Shown here in pieces: positions 1 through 8,017 of a DNA stretch of 36,252 bases. Position numbers and translations under genes: made by a program. A model generated the notes under the pieces. The model made no database searches, had not been told where the DNA came from, and saw only the letters and a list, made by a program, of their open reading frames with translations. The DNA comes from CAZFVY01 sp964522665 (lineage in GTDB: Bacteria; Verrucomicrobiota; Verrucomicrobiia; Limisphaerales; CAZFVY01), in NCBI GenBank assembly GCA_964522665.1, contig CAZFVY010000073.1, positions 1-36,252 of the forward strand, given 5' to 3'. Positions within the stretch are counted from its first letter, which is position 1. Each line of letters opens with the position of its first letter.

Positions 1-245
1 CGGCGTACTACTCCGCCCCGGTCGCCGTGGCCCAACCGGGCGTGCCATTAGCCCCGACCGCCGTGACCGTCGCCCCCGCGCAACCCGTTTACGCGCAAAC
101 GGTCGTGACGCAGCCAGCGCCGGTTCTCTACGCGCCCGCGCCCGTCTATTACTCTGCGCCGGTCGTAGTCGCCCCCTATCCAATCGTTAGTTTCCGTTTG
201 GGATACGGTGGGTATTGGCGCCGACCCTACTACCGGCGTTGGTAA
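1..245 (+). CDS. Pro/Tyr/Val-rich hypothetical protein, C-terminal part (5' end outside window)
   Basis: The reading frame is open from the left edge (first full codon at base 3) to the TAA at 243-245, so only the last 80 residues are seen. The peptide is low-complexity, made of Ala, Pro, Val and Tyr, with the unit YYSAPV appearing twice, and it ends in a short Gly/Tyr/Arg tail (GYGGYWRRPYYRRW). Such tails occur on small exported or surface proteins, but no family is recognised and the signal region is missing. A GTG at 27 lies in frame but is most likely an internal valine. A clean terminator follows 25 bases after the stop, so this is the last gene of its transcript. Coding status rests on the open frame and the terminator. 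Confidence 0.6.
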   Translation, partial: AYYSAPVAVAQPGVPLAPTAVTVAPAQPVYAQTVVTQPAPVLYAPAPVYYSAPVVVAPYPIVSFRLGYGGYWRRPYYRRW

Positions 246-270
246 ATGGAACTGGAACCGAGGTAAGACC

Positions 271-303
271 AACCCGCCGTGGCTTTAGTCCGGCGGGTTT
301 TTT
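271..303 (+). terminator. Rho-independent terminator of the Pro/Tyr-rich gene
   Basis: Bases 271-279 (AACCCGCCG) pair perfectly with 291-299 (CGGCGGGTT) around an 11-base loop, and the stem runs into TTTT at 300-303. It lies 25 bases after the stop codon at 245. Confidence 0.85.
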
Positions 304-493
304 ATCGATTCGGCCGGCCACGAGGCTGGCGGAAGGCCTGACCAGTGCCCCTCGATTCGAGCGTGTGAGCTTGAGGCGCGGCCAACGTGCCTCCCGTGAT
401 GCTTCCAGCTGAATGGGTGGGTGGTATTACCCGGCGCGGTCCCACGGAACCCGGAAGGAGATGATCGTCACATTGCGTAATCGTTTAATTCTT

Positions 494-719
494 AATGCGA
501 TGCATAGCGAATGGGGTAAACCGCGTGGTTTCCGTCAAGCGGGTTGCTCTCATTTGTTTGGCGCCAGCTAAATGGCATTTGCCTCGTCGCTTTCTCTGGG
601 CGCCAATGGCGTCACGGGAACCGTCGTTGGCGCGGACACTGAGCTTGGTGTCCGGCGCAGAGAGGGCTTCGGGCGTCGCGCATTGGGTCGTCGCTAGGTC
701 GGCTCAATGCGCTTTTTTT
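494..719 (+). ncRNA. Candidate structured RNA or leader, unknown class, ending in an intrinsic terminator
   Basis: The stretch 246-824 has no convincing gene, yet 494-719 is rich in pairable segments. TTGGCGCC (558-565) pairs with GGCGCCAA (599-606). GGACAC (634-639) pairs with GTGTCC (648-653). GCGATGC (497-503) can pair with GCGTCGC (673-679), closing the whole segment. The last element is a terminator at 678-719. AATGCG (494-499) is also complementary to CGCATT (679-684), which lies inside the 5' arm of that terminator, so the RNA could switch between terminated and read-through forms, as attenuators do. The downstream gene is a DapA-like lyase at 825. I do not recognise a lysine riboswitch core, 6S, SRP, tmRNA or cobalamin element. 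The 5' end is a guess and no promoter was found. It could be a free sRNA or a leader. Confidence 0.4.
678..719 (+). terminator. Intrinsic terminator in a gene-free region
   Basis: GCGCATTG (678-685) pairs with CAATGCGC (705-712), followed directly by seven T (713-719). The loop is 19 bases. No convincing coding region ends nearby (the previous stop is at 245, already followed by its own terminator), so it must terminate a non-coding transcript or attenuate the gene at 825. Confidence 0.75.
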
Positions 720-789
720 GCCCCGAATCTCGACCCGTGTTTCGATCCTACGGTGGTCTCTGCTTCCCTGGACGATCATGCTGCGCCAG

Positions 790-818
790 TTGACACCGGC
801 CCTCGGTTGGCGTTTAAC
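790..818 (+). promoter_or_regulatory. Candidate sigma-70 promoter for the DapA-like gene
   Basis: TTGACA at 790-795 is a perfect -35 box; a 17-base spacer leads to TTTAAC at 813-818 as a fair -10 box. The expected start of transcription would be near 825, which is the chosen GTG start codon, so the mRNA may be leaderless. It lies just downstream of the terminator at 719. The -10 box is only a 4/6 match. Confidence 0.4.
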
Positions 819-824
819 TTACTC

Positions 825-1889
825 GTGAAGAGTCAGACCACTACCGAGAACGTCAGCGCGGAGCGCCAAATACTGCTTGAACGATTGTTTCCGCGGGGAA
901 CGCCCCGTTTGTGGTGCCCGCCACTGACCCACTATGCGCCTGACGGCGCTTTGGACAAGGTGCGAACCACGCGACATTGGACGTACCTCTCAAAGTGGGT
1001 GAGGGCGTTTCTCGTGCCGGGTTCCACGGGTGACGGCTGGGAAATGGATGACCGGGAAGTCGCCGAGTTGCTCGATCTGGCGCTCGATCTGGCGCCGAAA
1101 TTAAACGTTCAAATACTGATTGGGGCGCTCAAGGCCGACGCGGAGGACACCAAGGAATTCATGGTCGAGCGGCTGGAATGGTTGCGGAAGCGCACCGGGA
1201 CGGAAGATCTCCTTGAGCGGCTGATTCACGCGCGCGTGTGTGGGTTCACCGTTTGCTCGCCGCGCGGCAGTGATCGGAAACAGGCGGAGATTGGGGAGGC
1301 GCTGACGGAGTTTCTTAAACTGGGGGCGCCCACCGCGATTTACCAACTGCCGCAGATCACCCAAAATGAAATCGCGCCGCGCCTTTTAGGCTCTTTGGCG
1401 AACGAGTTTCCGAATTTCATCCTTTTCAAAGACACGAGCGGCGCCGATCGGGTCGCGCTCTCGGGGCAGGCGCTGCCCGGAGTGTTCATGACGCGGGGCG
1501 CGGAACGCGACTACGCGCGCTGGTTGAAACCGGCGGGCGGACCGTATCACGGTTTCCTGCTGAGCACCGCCAATTGTTTTGCCCGGCAATTCGACGATTT
1601 GATCCGCCATGTCGAGGAGCAACGCCTCGATGCCGCACGCCAACTCGCCGCGCGGATCACGGCGGTCGTCGATGAAGTGTTTGATCGGGTCGGGTCCCTG
1701 GCGGACGGCAATCCCTTTACCAACGCCAACAAGGCCATCGATCATTTCTTCGCCTGGGGCTCCAAGGCCAAAGGCGCGCCGTCGCCGCGCCTGCACGCCG
1801 GCAGTCAGTTGCCAGGCGACGTCCTGCGCGCCGCGGGCGACGCGCTCAAACGCCAGGGATTGTTGCCCGAAAAGGGGTACTTGGAGTAA
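825..1889 (+). CDS. Dihydrodipicolinate synthase (DapA) family aldolase/lyase
   Basis: A 354-residue class I aldolase-type TIM barrel of the DapA/NAL family, which joins or cleaves pyruvate-like substrates through a lysine Schiff base. The glycine loop PGSTGDG stands in for the family's GTTGE motif. Tyr173 (in IYQLP) and the Schiff-base Lys202 (in FKDTSG) are both present. The C-terminal half looks complete (NPFTNANKAIDHFF). The open frame continues upstream to 495, but that part does not resemble the family and contains the terminator at 678-719, so GTG 825 was chosen; GTG 753 and TTG 807 are alternatives. There is no Shine-Dalgarno, fitting a leaderless start behind the promoter at 790. The stop lies 8 bases before the radical SAM gene. 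Substrate is unknown; true DapA function is not assumed. Confidence 0.8.
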   Translation: MKSQTTTENVSAERQILLERLFPRGTPRLWCPPLTHYAPDGALDKVRTTRHWTYLSKWVRAFLVPGSTGDGWEMDDREVAELLDLALDLAPKLNVQILIGALKADAEDTKEFMVERLEWLRKRTGTEDLLERLIHARVCGFTVCSPRGSDRKQAEIGEALTEFLKLGAPTAIYQLPQITQNEIAPRLLGSLANEFPNFILFKDTSGADRVALSGQALPGVFMTRGAERDYARWLKPAGGPYHGFLLSTANCFARQFDDLIRHVEEQRLDAARQLAARITAVVDEVFDRVGSLADGNPFTNANKAIDHFFAWGSKAKGAPSPRLHAGSQLPGDVLRAAGDALKRQGLLPEKGYLE

Positions 1890-1897
1890 GTTGCAGA

Positions 1898-2974
1898 GTG
1901 AACGATGATCGACCCAGCCCGGCGGCGCCGGCTCCGGTGCGCGGGCGCGGCGCGGCGGGCAATCCGGCCAATCGCTTCGAGCAGATTTCGGCCGAGCGCG
2001 ACCCGGATTACATTGAGGAAGAACCGCGGCGACCACAGACCCAATTCCTCAAGGATCACTCCAGCGGCATCCTGAGTTACAACGACAGTCCGGACGTCGG
2101 GTTCGAGGCGAGCCTTAACCCTTATCGCGGCTGCGAGCACGGCTGCATTTATTGCTATGCGCGGCCGACCCACGAATACCTCGGATTCTCGGCCGGCCTC
2201 GATTTCGAGACCAAGATTATGGTCAAGGAAGACGCGCCCGAATTATTGCGCCACGAACTTTCGTCGCGAAAATGGACGCCGAAGGTGATCGCGATGAGCG
2301 GCGTCACCGATTGTTACCAGCCAATCGAGCGGCGGCTGAAATTGACGCGGCGTTGCCTGGAGGTTCTGGCCGACTTCCGGAATCCGGTCGGCATCATCAC
2401 CAAGAACCGTTTGGTGACGCGCGACATCGATGTGCTGAGCCAACTCGCGGCCCACGAGGCGATTGCGGTCTTTGTTACGGTCACCACGCTGGATAGTGAA
2501 TTGCGCGCCATTTTGGAGCCGCGGACGCCGCCGCCGGCGGGCCGATTGGCGGCCATCCAGGAATTGGCGCAAGCGGGGATACCGGTGGGCGTCTTGGTGG
2601 CCCCGATCATTCCCGGCCTGACCGACCACGAAATACCCGCGGTGGTCGCCGCGGCCGCGGCGGCGGGCGCAAAATACGCCAGCTACACGGTGTTGCGATT
2701 GCCGCTGGCCGTTGGACCGCTCTTTGAGCAGTGGTTGACGCAACATTTGCCCGGCCAGAAGGAGAAAATACTTAATCGGGTGAGGGATATTCGCGGGGGG
2801 AAACTAAACGAATCCGAATTCGGCAAGCGGATGCGCGGAGGCGGGATTTTTGCCGAGCAGATTAGTCGGCTCTTTAAGGTCGCGTGTCGCAAGGCGGGCC
2901 TCGAAGGACGCGCGCCGGAGCTTTCGACAAAGTCGTTTCGCCGACCTGACGAACGGCAATTGACGCTGTTTTAG
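1898..2974 (+). CDS. PA0069 family radical SAM protein
   Basis: A 358-residue radical SAM enzyme. The cluster-binding cysteines C79, C83 and C86 lie in the motif CEHGCIYCYARP, preceded by the typical stretch SLNPYRGCEHGC. The whole architecture (arginine-rich N-terminus with RGRGAAGNPANRFE, the barrel, and an ERQLTLF-like C-terminal end) matches the PA0069/SplB-related family. Members of this family have no firmly assigned substrate. Translation starts at a GTG 8 bases after the DapA-like gene, so the two are probably one transcript. A second in-frame start would lose the conserved RGR segment. The family call is confident; the reaction is unknown. Confidence 0.88.
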   Translation: MNDDRPSPAAPAPVRGRGAAGNPANRFEQISAERDPDYIEEEPRRPQTQFLKDHSSGILSYNDSPDVGFEASLNPYRGCEHGCIYCYARPTHEYLGFSAGLDFETKIMVKEDAPELLRHELSSRKWTPKVIAMSGVTDCYQPIERRLKLTRRCLEVLADFRNPVGIITKNRLVTRDIDVLSQLAAHEAIAVFVTVTTLDSELRAILEPRTPPPAGRLAAIQELAQAGIPVGVLVAPIIPGLTDHEIPAVVAAAAAAGAKYASYTVLRLPLAVGPLFEQWLTQHLPGQKEKILNRVRDIRGGKLNESEFGKRMRGGGIFAEQISRLFKVACRKAGLEGRAPELSTKSFRRPDERQLTLF

Positions 2975-3113
2975 TAAGGGCGGGTGGGAGCGCGGACTCG
3001 GTCGGTCGGCATCCTGGAATTCGAAGTCCACCCGATCGTGTCGCAGAGGAACGCGAGCGGTCATGGTTATTCGTCCGCCGCCGTACCTTTTCCATGTGCG
3101 ACTAAACGCACAG

Positions 3114-3140
3114 TTGCCTGATTCGTTTAGTTTTGATAAT
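3114..3140 (+). promoter_or_regulatory. Candidate promoter of the first prepilin-like gene
   Basis: TTGCCT (3114-3119) and GATAAT (3135-3140) are separated by 15 bases, a little short. A transcript starting near 3147 would give a leader of about 20 bases to the ATG at 3166. This also argues against the TTG start at 3133, which would lie next to the -10 box. Confidence 0.35.
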
Positions 3141-3165
3141 AGACGACGAAAGCCAAACCCATCCT

Positions 3166-4038
<873 letters not shown>

Positions 4039-4060
4039 GTAACGCCCCGAGACGGATTAA

Positions 4061-4080
4061 GCACGCTGTTGTTAGCGTGC
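4061..4080. terminator. Hairpin between convergent prepilin genes, possibly a weak two-way terminator
   Basis: GCACGCT (4061-4067) pairs perfectly with AGCGTGC (4074-4080) around a six-base loop, midway between the stops of the two convergent genes (4038 and 4106). Neither side has a proper T tract, so termination strength is doubtful. Confidence 0.35.
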
Positions 4081-4105
4081 CCGGGCCGAGAAAGGCGCTC
4101 CGTTC

Positions 4106-4957
4106 TTAGAACGTCGTGATGTAGCCATCGCGCAGGCGTTGCAGATCGCGGCTATTGCGAATGGCGGCGGCGAAGCCACTGGGATTGGTCAATTGGGCGG
4201 TTTGAGGTTCGAGCCATTTCCACGATTCCGCATGACCATCGACGAAGCTAAAGCTGCCGGAGTTGTTGTGCCGGACCGCGGGATAATTCTGCCAGCTGGT
4301 TCCCGTGATTTGGACGGCAAAATATCCGTCATCGATCGTGTACATGCTTTCATCGACGAACACGAACGCGCGGGACGGCCCGGGCAAGTTCACCTCGGAA
4401 ACCTTGTTGTAGGCGGGGCGATTCGACGGATTGCCCGAGAGAATGATCGGGGTGATATTACCGAAGCCGGCGTCCGAACCACCCCGCATCTGACCACTGA
4501 TCGAAAAGCTCCGGGCGGGCGGGAGGTTCAACGCCTTCCCCTGGCTCATCGCGTAAATCTGCTTCTGGCCGGGACAAGTATAAATCTTAACGGCGGTGTT
4601 GTACCTGAACAACAACCCGCGCTGGACGATGCCGACATTGGTCGCGCCGGGCAAGTCGTAGGCGAGGCTGCTGCCGGTCCCGTCAATCCACGCGTATTTC
4701 GACGAAATCGCGTTCGAGACCATGATGTCCTGATTGTCATCCGCGTAGAGCTGCCAGCATAACTGAAGCTGCTTGGCGTTGCTGACACAGTTGATGGCTT
4801 GTGATTTCGCCTGCGTCTTGCTTAACGCGGGCAGCAGCATGCTCGCCAGAATGGCGATGATGGCGATGACCACGAGGAGTTCGATCAAGGTGAATCCATC
4901 GGCCCGCTGGGGAACGGCGGTTGTCTGGCTTGTCTGAGTGGGAGAGTCGCTTCGCAT
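4106..4957 (-). CDS. Type II secretion/prepilin-like protein with H-X9-DG motif (second copy)
   Basis: A 283-residue relative of the protein at 3166. The leader ends at G21/FTLIE with Glu at +5, followed by the same hydrophobic helix as its neighbour; the C-terminal half holds the H-X9-DG signature (HNNSGSFSFVDGH). The frame is open further upstream to 5026, but the ATG at 4957 has an AAAGG ribosome site seven bases ahead and gives a normal leader. Sequence between the helix and the signature differs strongly from the neighbour (CPGQ, PARSFSISGQMRGG), so this is an old duplication, or independent recruitment, rather than a recent copy. It is convergent with its homologue; both are monocistronic as far as seen. 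Confidence 0.88.
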   Translation of the reverse strand: MRSDSPTQTSQTTAVPQRADGFTLIELLVVIAIIAILASMLLPALSKTQAKSQAINCVSNAKQLQLCWQLYADDNQDIMVSNAISSKYAWIDGTGSSLAYDLPGATNVGIVQRGLLFRYNTAVKIYTCPGQKQIYAMSQGKALNLPPARSFSISGQMRGGSDAGFGNITPIILSGNPSNRPAYNKVSEVNLPGPSRAFVFVDESMYTIDDGYFAVQITGTSWQNYPAVRHNNSGSFSFVDGHAESWKWLEPQTAQLTNPSGFAAAIRNSRDLQRLRDGYITTF

Positions 4958-5165
4958 AAGGGCGCCTTTCAATCCGTGTTGGTTCTGGTTTTGTCGAGGT
5001 TTAACGGTTGCGGCGACATGATGCAAGCGCCTTGTTGCGCGCGGCGAGTTTTTTACGCGGACCGGCCACTGAAGCGGATCGATTGGCGTTCGGCTTTATG
5101 CCGCTCGTCGCCGGGTGGCGAGTTTCCAATTGCCTCGGAAAGCCGCTCGCCCGTACTAATTCCGG

Positions 5166-6089
5166 GTGTTGCGAACGAGGTCAAATGGGGCGATCACCGC
5201 CGGCATCCTGGCAGCCGTCTTTTTTTGGGGCGGCAACAACGTTGGCGTCAAGTACATGGTCGTGTTTTGGCCGCCGGTTTTTCTTGGCTGCACGCGGTTT
5301 CTCTGCGCGGGCTTTTTGCTTCTCGCCGTGCTGCAATGGACGACTTGGCTGGGCGAGTACATTCCTCCGACGCCGCAGATGCGCCGCGAGCTTTGGTGGC
5401 GGGGCGGGCTGAGCCTCGCCGCGAATGTGGTCGCGTTCAACTTCGCCACCCGCTTCACGGCCGTCTCGCACGTGGCGCTATATATGGCGGCCTCCCCGGT
5501 CTGGGCGTTGATCTGGGAAGGGCGCGCCGCGCTGACTTGGCGGCTGGCGCAACGTTATCTCTCGGCGGGTCTGGCGCTCGTCGGCGTAGTCGTGCTTTTC
5601 TGGCCGTCGCTGCACGCGCCTTCGACGCGCTGGCTGGGCGAACTCCTGGGATTGGGCGCCAGCCTGGCTTGGACGAACTATGTTCGGCAGTGCCGCGCGA
5701 TTGGCACGACCCTCTCGGGCGTCGAGATGACCGCGCACACGATGTGGCGCGCGGGCGTAATCCTGACTCCGTTCGCGGCGGCCGAGGTGATGACGCATGG
5801 CTTGGTCTATCGCGCCGACGTGGCGCTGATCCAGACTTATTGTATCCTCGCGGGCGGAGTGGGCGCCTACGTTCTTTGGAACAACGCCCTCGAGCATTGG
5901 CCCGCGAGCAAGGCGTTGCTTTTCAATAACCTCATTCCCCTCTGCGTCATGGGCTGGGCGCACGTTCTATTGGGCGAACAATTCACGCCGACGTTCTGGC
6001 TGTCGATGCTCTTGATCGTGGGCGGCGTGCTCCTGGGCCAGGCCAACTGGCAACGGATTCTGGGCGGACGCTGGTTCCCGGTGGACTAG
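5166..6089 (+). CDS. EamA/DMT family permease
   Basis: A 307-residue integral membrane protein of about ten hydrophobic segments arranged as two EamA halves, the usual layout of drug/metabolite transporters that export or take up small metabolites across the inner membrane. The first half starts with ILAAVFFWGGNNVGVKY, typical of EamA repeat one, and the second half begins near LLGLGASLAWTNYVRQC. The start is a GTG; there is no clear ribosome site, and the first membrane segment begins about ten residues in, so a much later start is unlikely. No neighbour suggests a substrate. The 208 bases before it hold no recognised feature. Confidence 0.85.
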   Translation: MLRTRSNGAITAGILAAVFFWGGNNVGVKYMVVFWPPVFLGCTRFLCAGFLLLAVLQWTTWLGEYIPPTPQMRRELWWRGGLSLAANVVAFNFATRFTAVSHVALYMAASPVWALIWEGRAALTWRLAQRYLSAGLALVGVVVLFWPSLHAPSTRWLGELLGLGASLAWTNYVRQCRAIGTTLSGVEMTAHTMWRAGVILTPFAAAEVMTHGLVYRADVALIQTYCILAGGVGAYVLWNNALEHWPASKALLFNNLIPLCVMGWAHVLLGEQFTPTFWLSMLLIVGGVLLGQANWQRILGGRWFPVD

Positions 6090-6106
6090 GGGGCGAGAAC
6101 GGAATT

Positions 6107-6171
6107 ATGGCAAAATCATGGGTGGCAAAATCATTTTCACCTTATGATTTTGCCACACATGATTTTGCCAT
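6107..6171. repeat. 65-nt double palindrome (REP/MITE-like)
   Basis: Two nested perfect inverted repeats form one long hairpin. Bases 6107-6120 (ATGGCAAAATCATG) pair with 6158-6171, and 6122-6134 (GTGGCAAAATCAT) pair with 6144-6156; only the 6121/6157 position is unpaired and the loop is nine bases. The core GGCAAAATCAT thus occurs twice on each strand. It lies between the permease stop (6089) and the cupin start (6249). The AT-rich arms contrast with the GC-rich surroundings. It has no T tract of terminator type. Confidence 0.9.
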
Positions 6172-6248
6172 TTCCGGAAAAATGGCTCGACTCCGCCTGC
6201 CAGCGACGGGTTTAGTGTCGCGCCAAATCGCGCCGCGGCGCGGAGCTT

Positions 6249-6614
6249 ATGGACATTAAGAATTTAAATGACGCGCCACCCTTCGTGACCAAGGACGGAT
6301 CGGAAATCCGGGAGCTGTTGGCGCACCGCAACTCGGTCATTCGCAACCAAAGCCTGGCGGAGGCGCGGGTGCCGGTGGGCGGCAGCACGCTCGAACATTT
6401 TCATCCCGTCGCCGAGGAAGTTTATTTTATTACGGAGGGGATCGGCGAGATTCGGATCGAAGGCGAGACCCGCGCGGTCAAGGTGGGCGACGCCATCGCG
6501 ATTCCGCCGGGCCAAAAACACAAACTCTGGAATCGCGGCGAAGGTATGCTACGGTTGCTCTGCTGTTGCGCGCCGGCCTACGAACACACCGACACCGTAA
6601 TCACCGAGACGTGA
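6249..6614 (+). CDS. Single-domain cupin protein
   Basis: A 121-residue cupin. Motif 1 supplies H50, H52 and E57 (EHFHPVAEEVYFITEG) and motif 2 supplies H91 (PPGQKHKLWN), the normal metal-binding set. Small cupins of this kind act as metal-dependent enzymes or binding proteins, and the sequence does not say which. A GGAG four to seven bases upstream supports the ATG. Three cysteines in a row near the end (LLCCCAP) are unusual for a cytosolic cupin. A glutaredoxin gene follows after 32 bases, so they may be cotranscribed with lipA. Confidence 0.85.
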   Translation: MDIKNLNDAPPFVTKDGSEIRELLAHRNSVIRNQSLAEARVPVGGSTLEHFHPVAEEVYFITEGIGEIRIEGETRAVKVGDAIAIPPGQKHKLWNRGEGMLRLLCCCAPAYEHTDTVITET

Positions 6615-6646
6615 GGCGCGCGACCGTTTTTGCCCGAGAATAAGCG

Positions 6647-6898
6647 ATGAAACCGAAACGAATCCGCCTCTTCATCAAGGACTATTGTTCCTGGTGCCAT
6701 AAGGCCATGCACTGGCTCGATTCGCGCGGGATCGCCTATGAGTTGCTCGACGTCCTCGAGGACGAGGCGGCGTTTGAGGAGATGCGCAAGCTGTCCGGCC
6801 AGTCGCTGACGCCGACGATCGACGTGGATGGCAAAATCCTGGCCGATTTCGGCCCCGACCAACTGGAACGATTCTGGCGGCAATTTGAAGGGCAATGA
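6647..6898 (+). CDS. Glutaredoxin-family thiol redox protein
   Basis: An 83-residue thioredoxin-fold protein with the dithiol active site C14-S-W-C17 and the cis-proline element T55-P56-T57. The overall length and the strand pattern (RIRLFIKDYCSWC, YELLDV, TPTIDVDG) fit glutaredoxins/NrdH-like proteins, which reduce disulfides or mixed glutathione disulfides in the cytoplasm. Its stop overlaps the lipA start by four bases (ATGA), so the two are translationally coupled; the link could reflect thiol chemistry around lipoate or Fe-S cluster care, but that is inference. Confidence 0.88.
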   Translation: MKPKRIRLFIKDYCSWCHKAMHWLDSRGIAYELLDVLEDEAAFEEMRKLSGQSLTPTIDVDGKILADFGPDQLERFWRQFEGQ

Positions 6899-7797
6899 AC
6901 ACGACTCGACCCGCCACGAACCCGCCACCAAATCCCGCCGCGAAACCGCGTCCGCGGCTGCCGGAATGGCTGCGCCTGAAATTGCCGGTCGCGGACACCT
7001 TCACGCGGACGCGCAATCTGCTGAATGACCTGCATCTGCACACGGTCTGCGAGAGCGCCAAGTGTCCGAATCATTGGGAATGCTGGAGCAAGGGGACGGC
7101 CACGTTCATGATCGCGGGTGACCGTTGCACGCGCGCGTGTGGCTTCTGCGCGGTGACGACGGCCAAGCCGTTCGCCCTGGAGGCTGACGAACCGGAGCGG
7201 GTGGCCGAAGCGGCGCGACGGATGCGGCTCAAGCACGTCGTGATTACCGCCGTCGCGCGCGACGATCTGGCGGACGGCGGCGCGGAGCATTTTCGCCGCA
7301 CGATCGCAGCGGTGCGCGCGGCGATGCCGGGGATCGTCATCGAGGTGTTGGTTCCTGATTTCAACGAGCGCGCGACGGCGATCGACGCGGTCTTGGCGGC
7401 GCGTCCGCAGGTTTTCAATCACAACCTCGAGACGGTTCGCCGGCTGACGCCCGAGGTCCGTTCGCGGGCGACTTACGACCGTTCGTTGAGCGTGTTGCGT
7501 CAGGCCAAGGAGCGGAGTCCGGGCATCTACACCAAGTCGGGACTCATGCTTGGCTTGGGAGAGCGCGAGGAGGAATTGTTCGAGGCGCTCGACGACTTGC
7601 GCGCGGCGAATTGCGACATCCTGACGCTCGGCCAGTATCTTCAGCCGACATTGCGACATTTGCCAGTCGTCGAATTTATTCCGCCGGCGAAGTTCGCCGA
7701 GTACGGCGCGCGCGCGCGGGAGTTGGGTTTTATGCATGTGTCGAGCGGGCCGCTGGTGCGGAGTTCGTACCACGCGGACGAGTTCAGCGCCGAGTGA
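6895..7797 (+). CDS. lipA: Lipoyl synthase
   Basis: A 300-residue radical SAM enzyme that inserts two sulfurs into octanoyl groups on lipoyl-dependent enzymes. The auxiliary cluster ligands are C52, C57 and C63 (CESAKCPNHWEC); the radical SAM cluster ligands are C78, C82 and C85 (CTRACGFC). The conserved C-terminal RSSY motif (289-292), whose serine binds the auxiliary cluster, is present. Length and order match the family. The ATG overlaps the glutaredoxin stop. No lipB is seen in the window, so the octanoyl donor step must be encoded elsewhere. Confidence 0.97.
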   Translation: MNTTRPATNPPPNPAAKPRPRLPEWLRLKLPVADTFTRTRNLLNDLHLHTVCESAKCPNHWECWSKGTATFMIAGDRCTRACGFCAVTTAKPFALEADEPERVAEAARRMRLKHVVITAVARDDLADGGAEHFRRTIAAVRAAMPGIVIEVLVPDFNERATAIDAVLAARPQVFNHNLETVRRLTPEVRSRATYDRSLSVLRQAKERSPGIYTKSGLMLGLGEREEELFEALDDLRAANCDILTLGQYLQPTLRHLPVVEFIPPAKFAEYGARARELGFMHVSSGPLVRSSYHADEFSAE

Positions 7798-8017
7798 TCG
7801 GGCGGTGGGTTTGGGCCTTTGATGGAGCGGCGCCGTTCACTTGGCTCATTGTGAGACGCTACACGAAAGACGGGTCATCACCACTTCGGCGCCTAAAGCG
7901 GTGTCGCGCGGTACTTGCCACCGCGGTCCAAATCGGCGTCGGGCGCGTTCGGGCGGGAGGCGCAACGCGATTTCTTTTCAGTTTACTAATCGGTGGCGGC
8001 TCGATAGCCTATCGATT

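Noticed and set aside
461..571. 36-codon frame behind GGAAGGAG
   Set aside because: The purine run abuts the ATG without the usual spacing, and the peptide resembles nothing known; kept only as a possible leader peptide in the RNA finding.
463..720. Lysine riboswitch, because a DapA-family gene follows
   Set aside because: I cannot find the conserved lysine-box core elements, and the gene may not be a true dapA.
495..824. N-terminal extension of the DapA-like protein to the first ATG
   Set aside because: The residues do not fit the family, and the region contains a perfect intrinsic terminator and other RNA-like stems.
2996..3040. tRNA-like stretch (GGAATTCGAAGTCC)
   Set aside because: No acceptor or anticodon stem can be built around it.
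3133..3165. TTG start for the first prepilin-like gene
   Set aside because: It would lie next to the probable -10 box and give an overlong leader; ATG 3166 is better.
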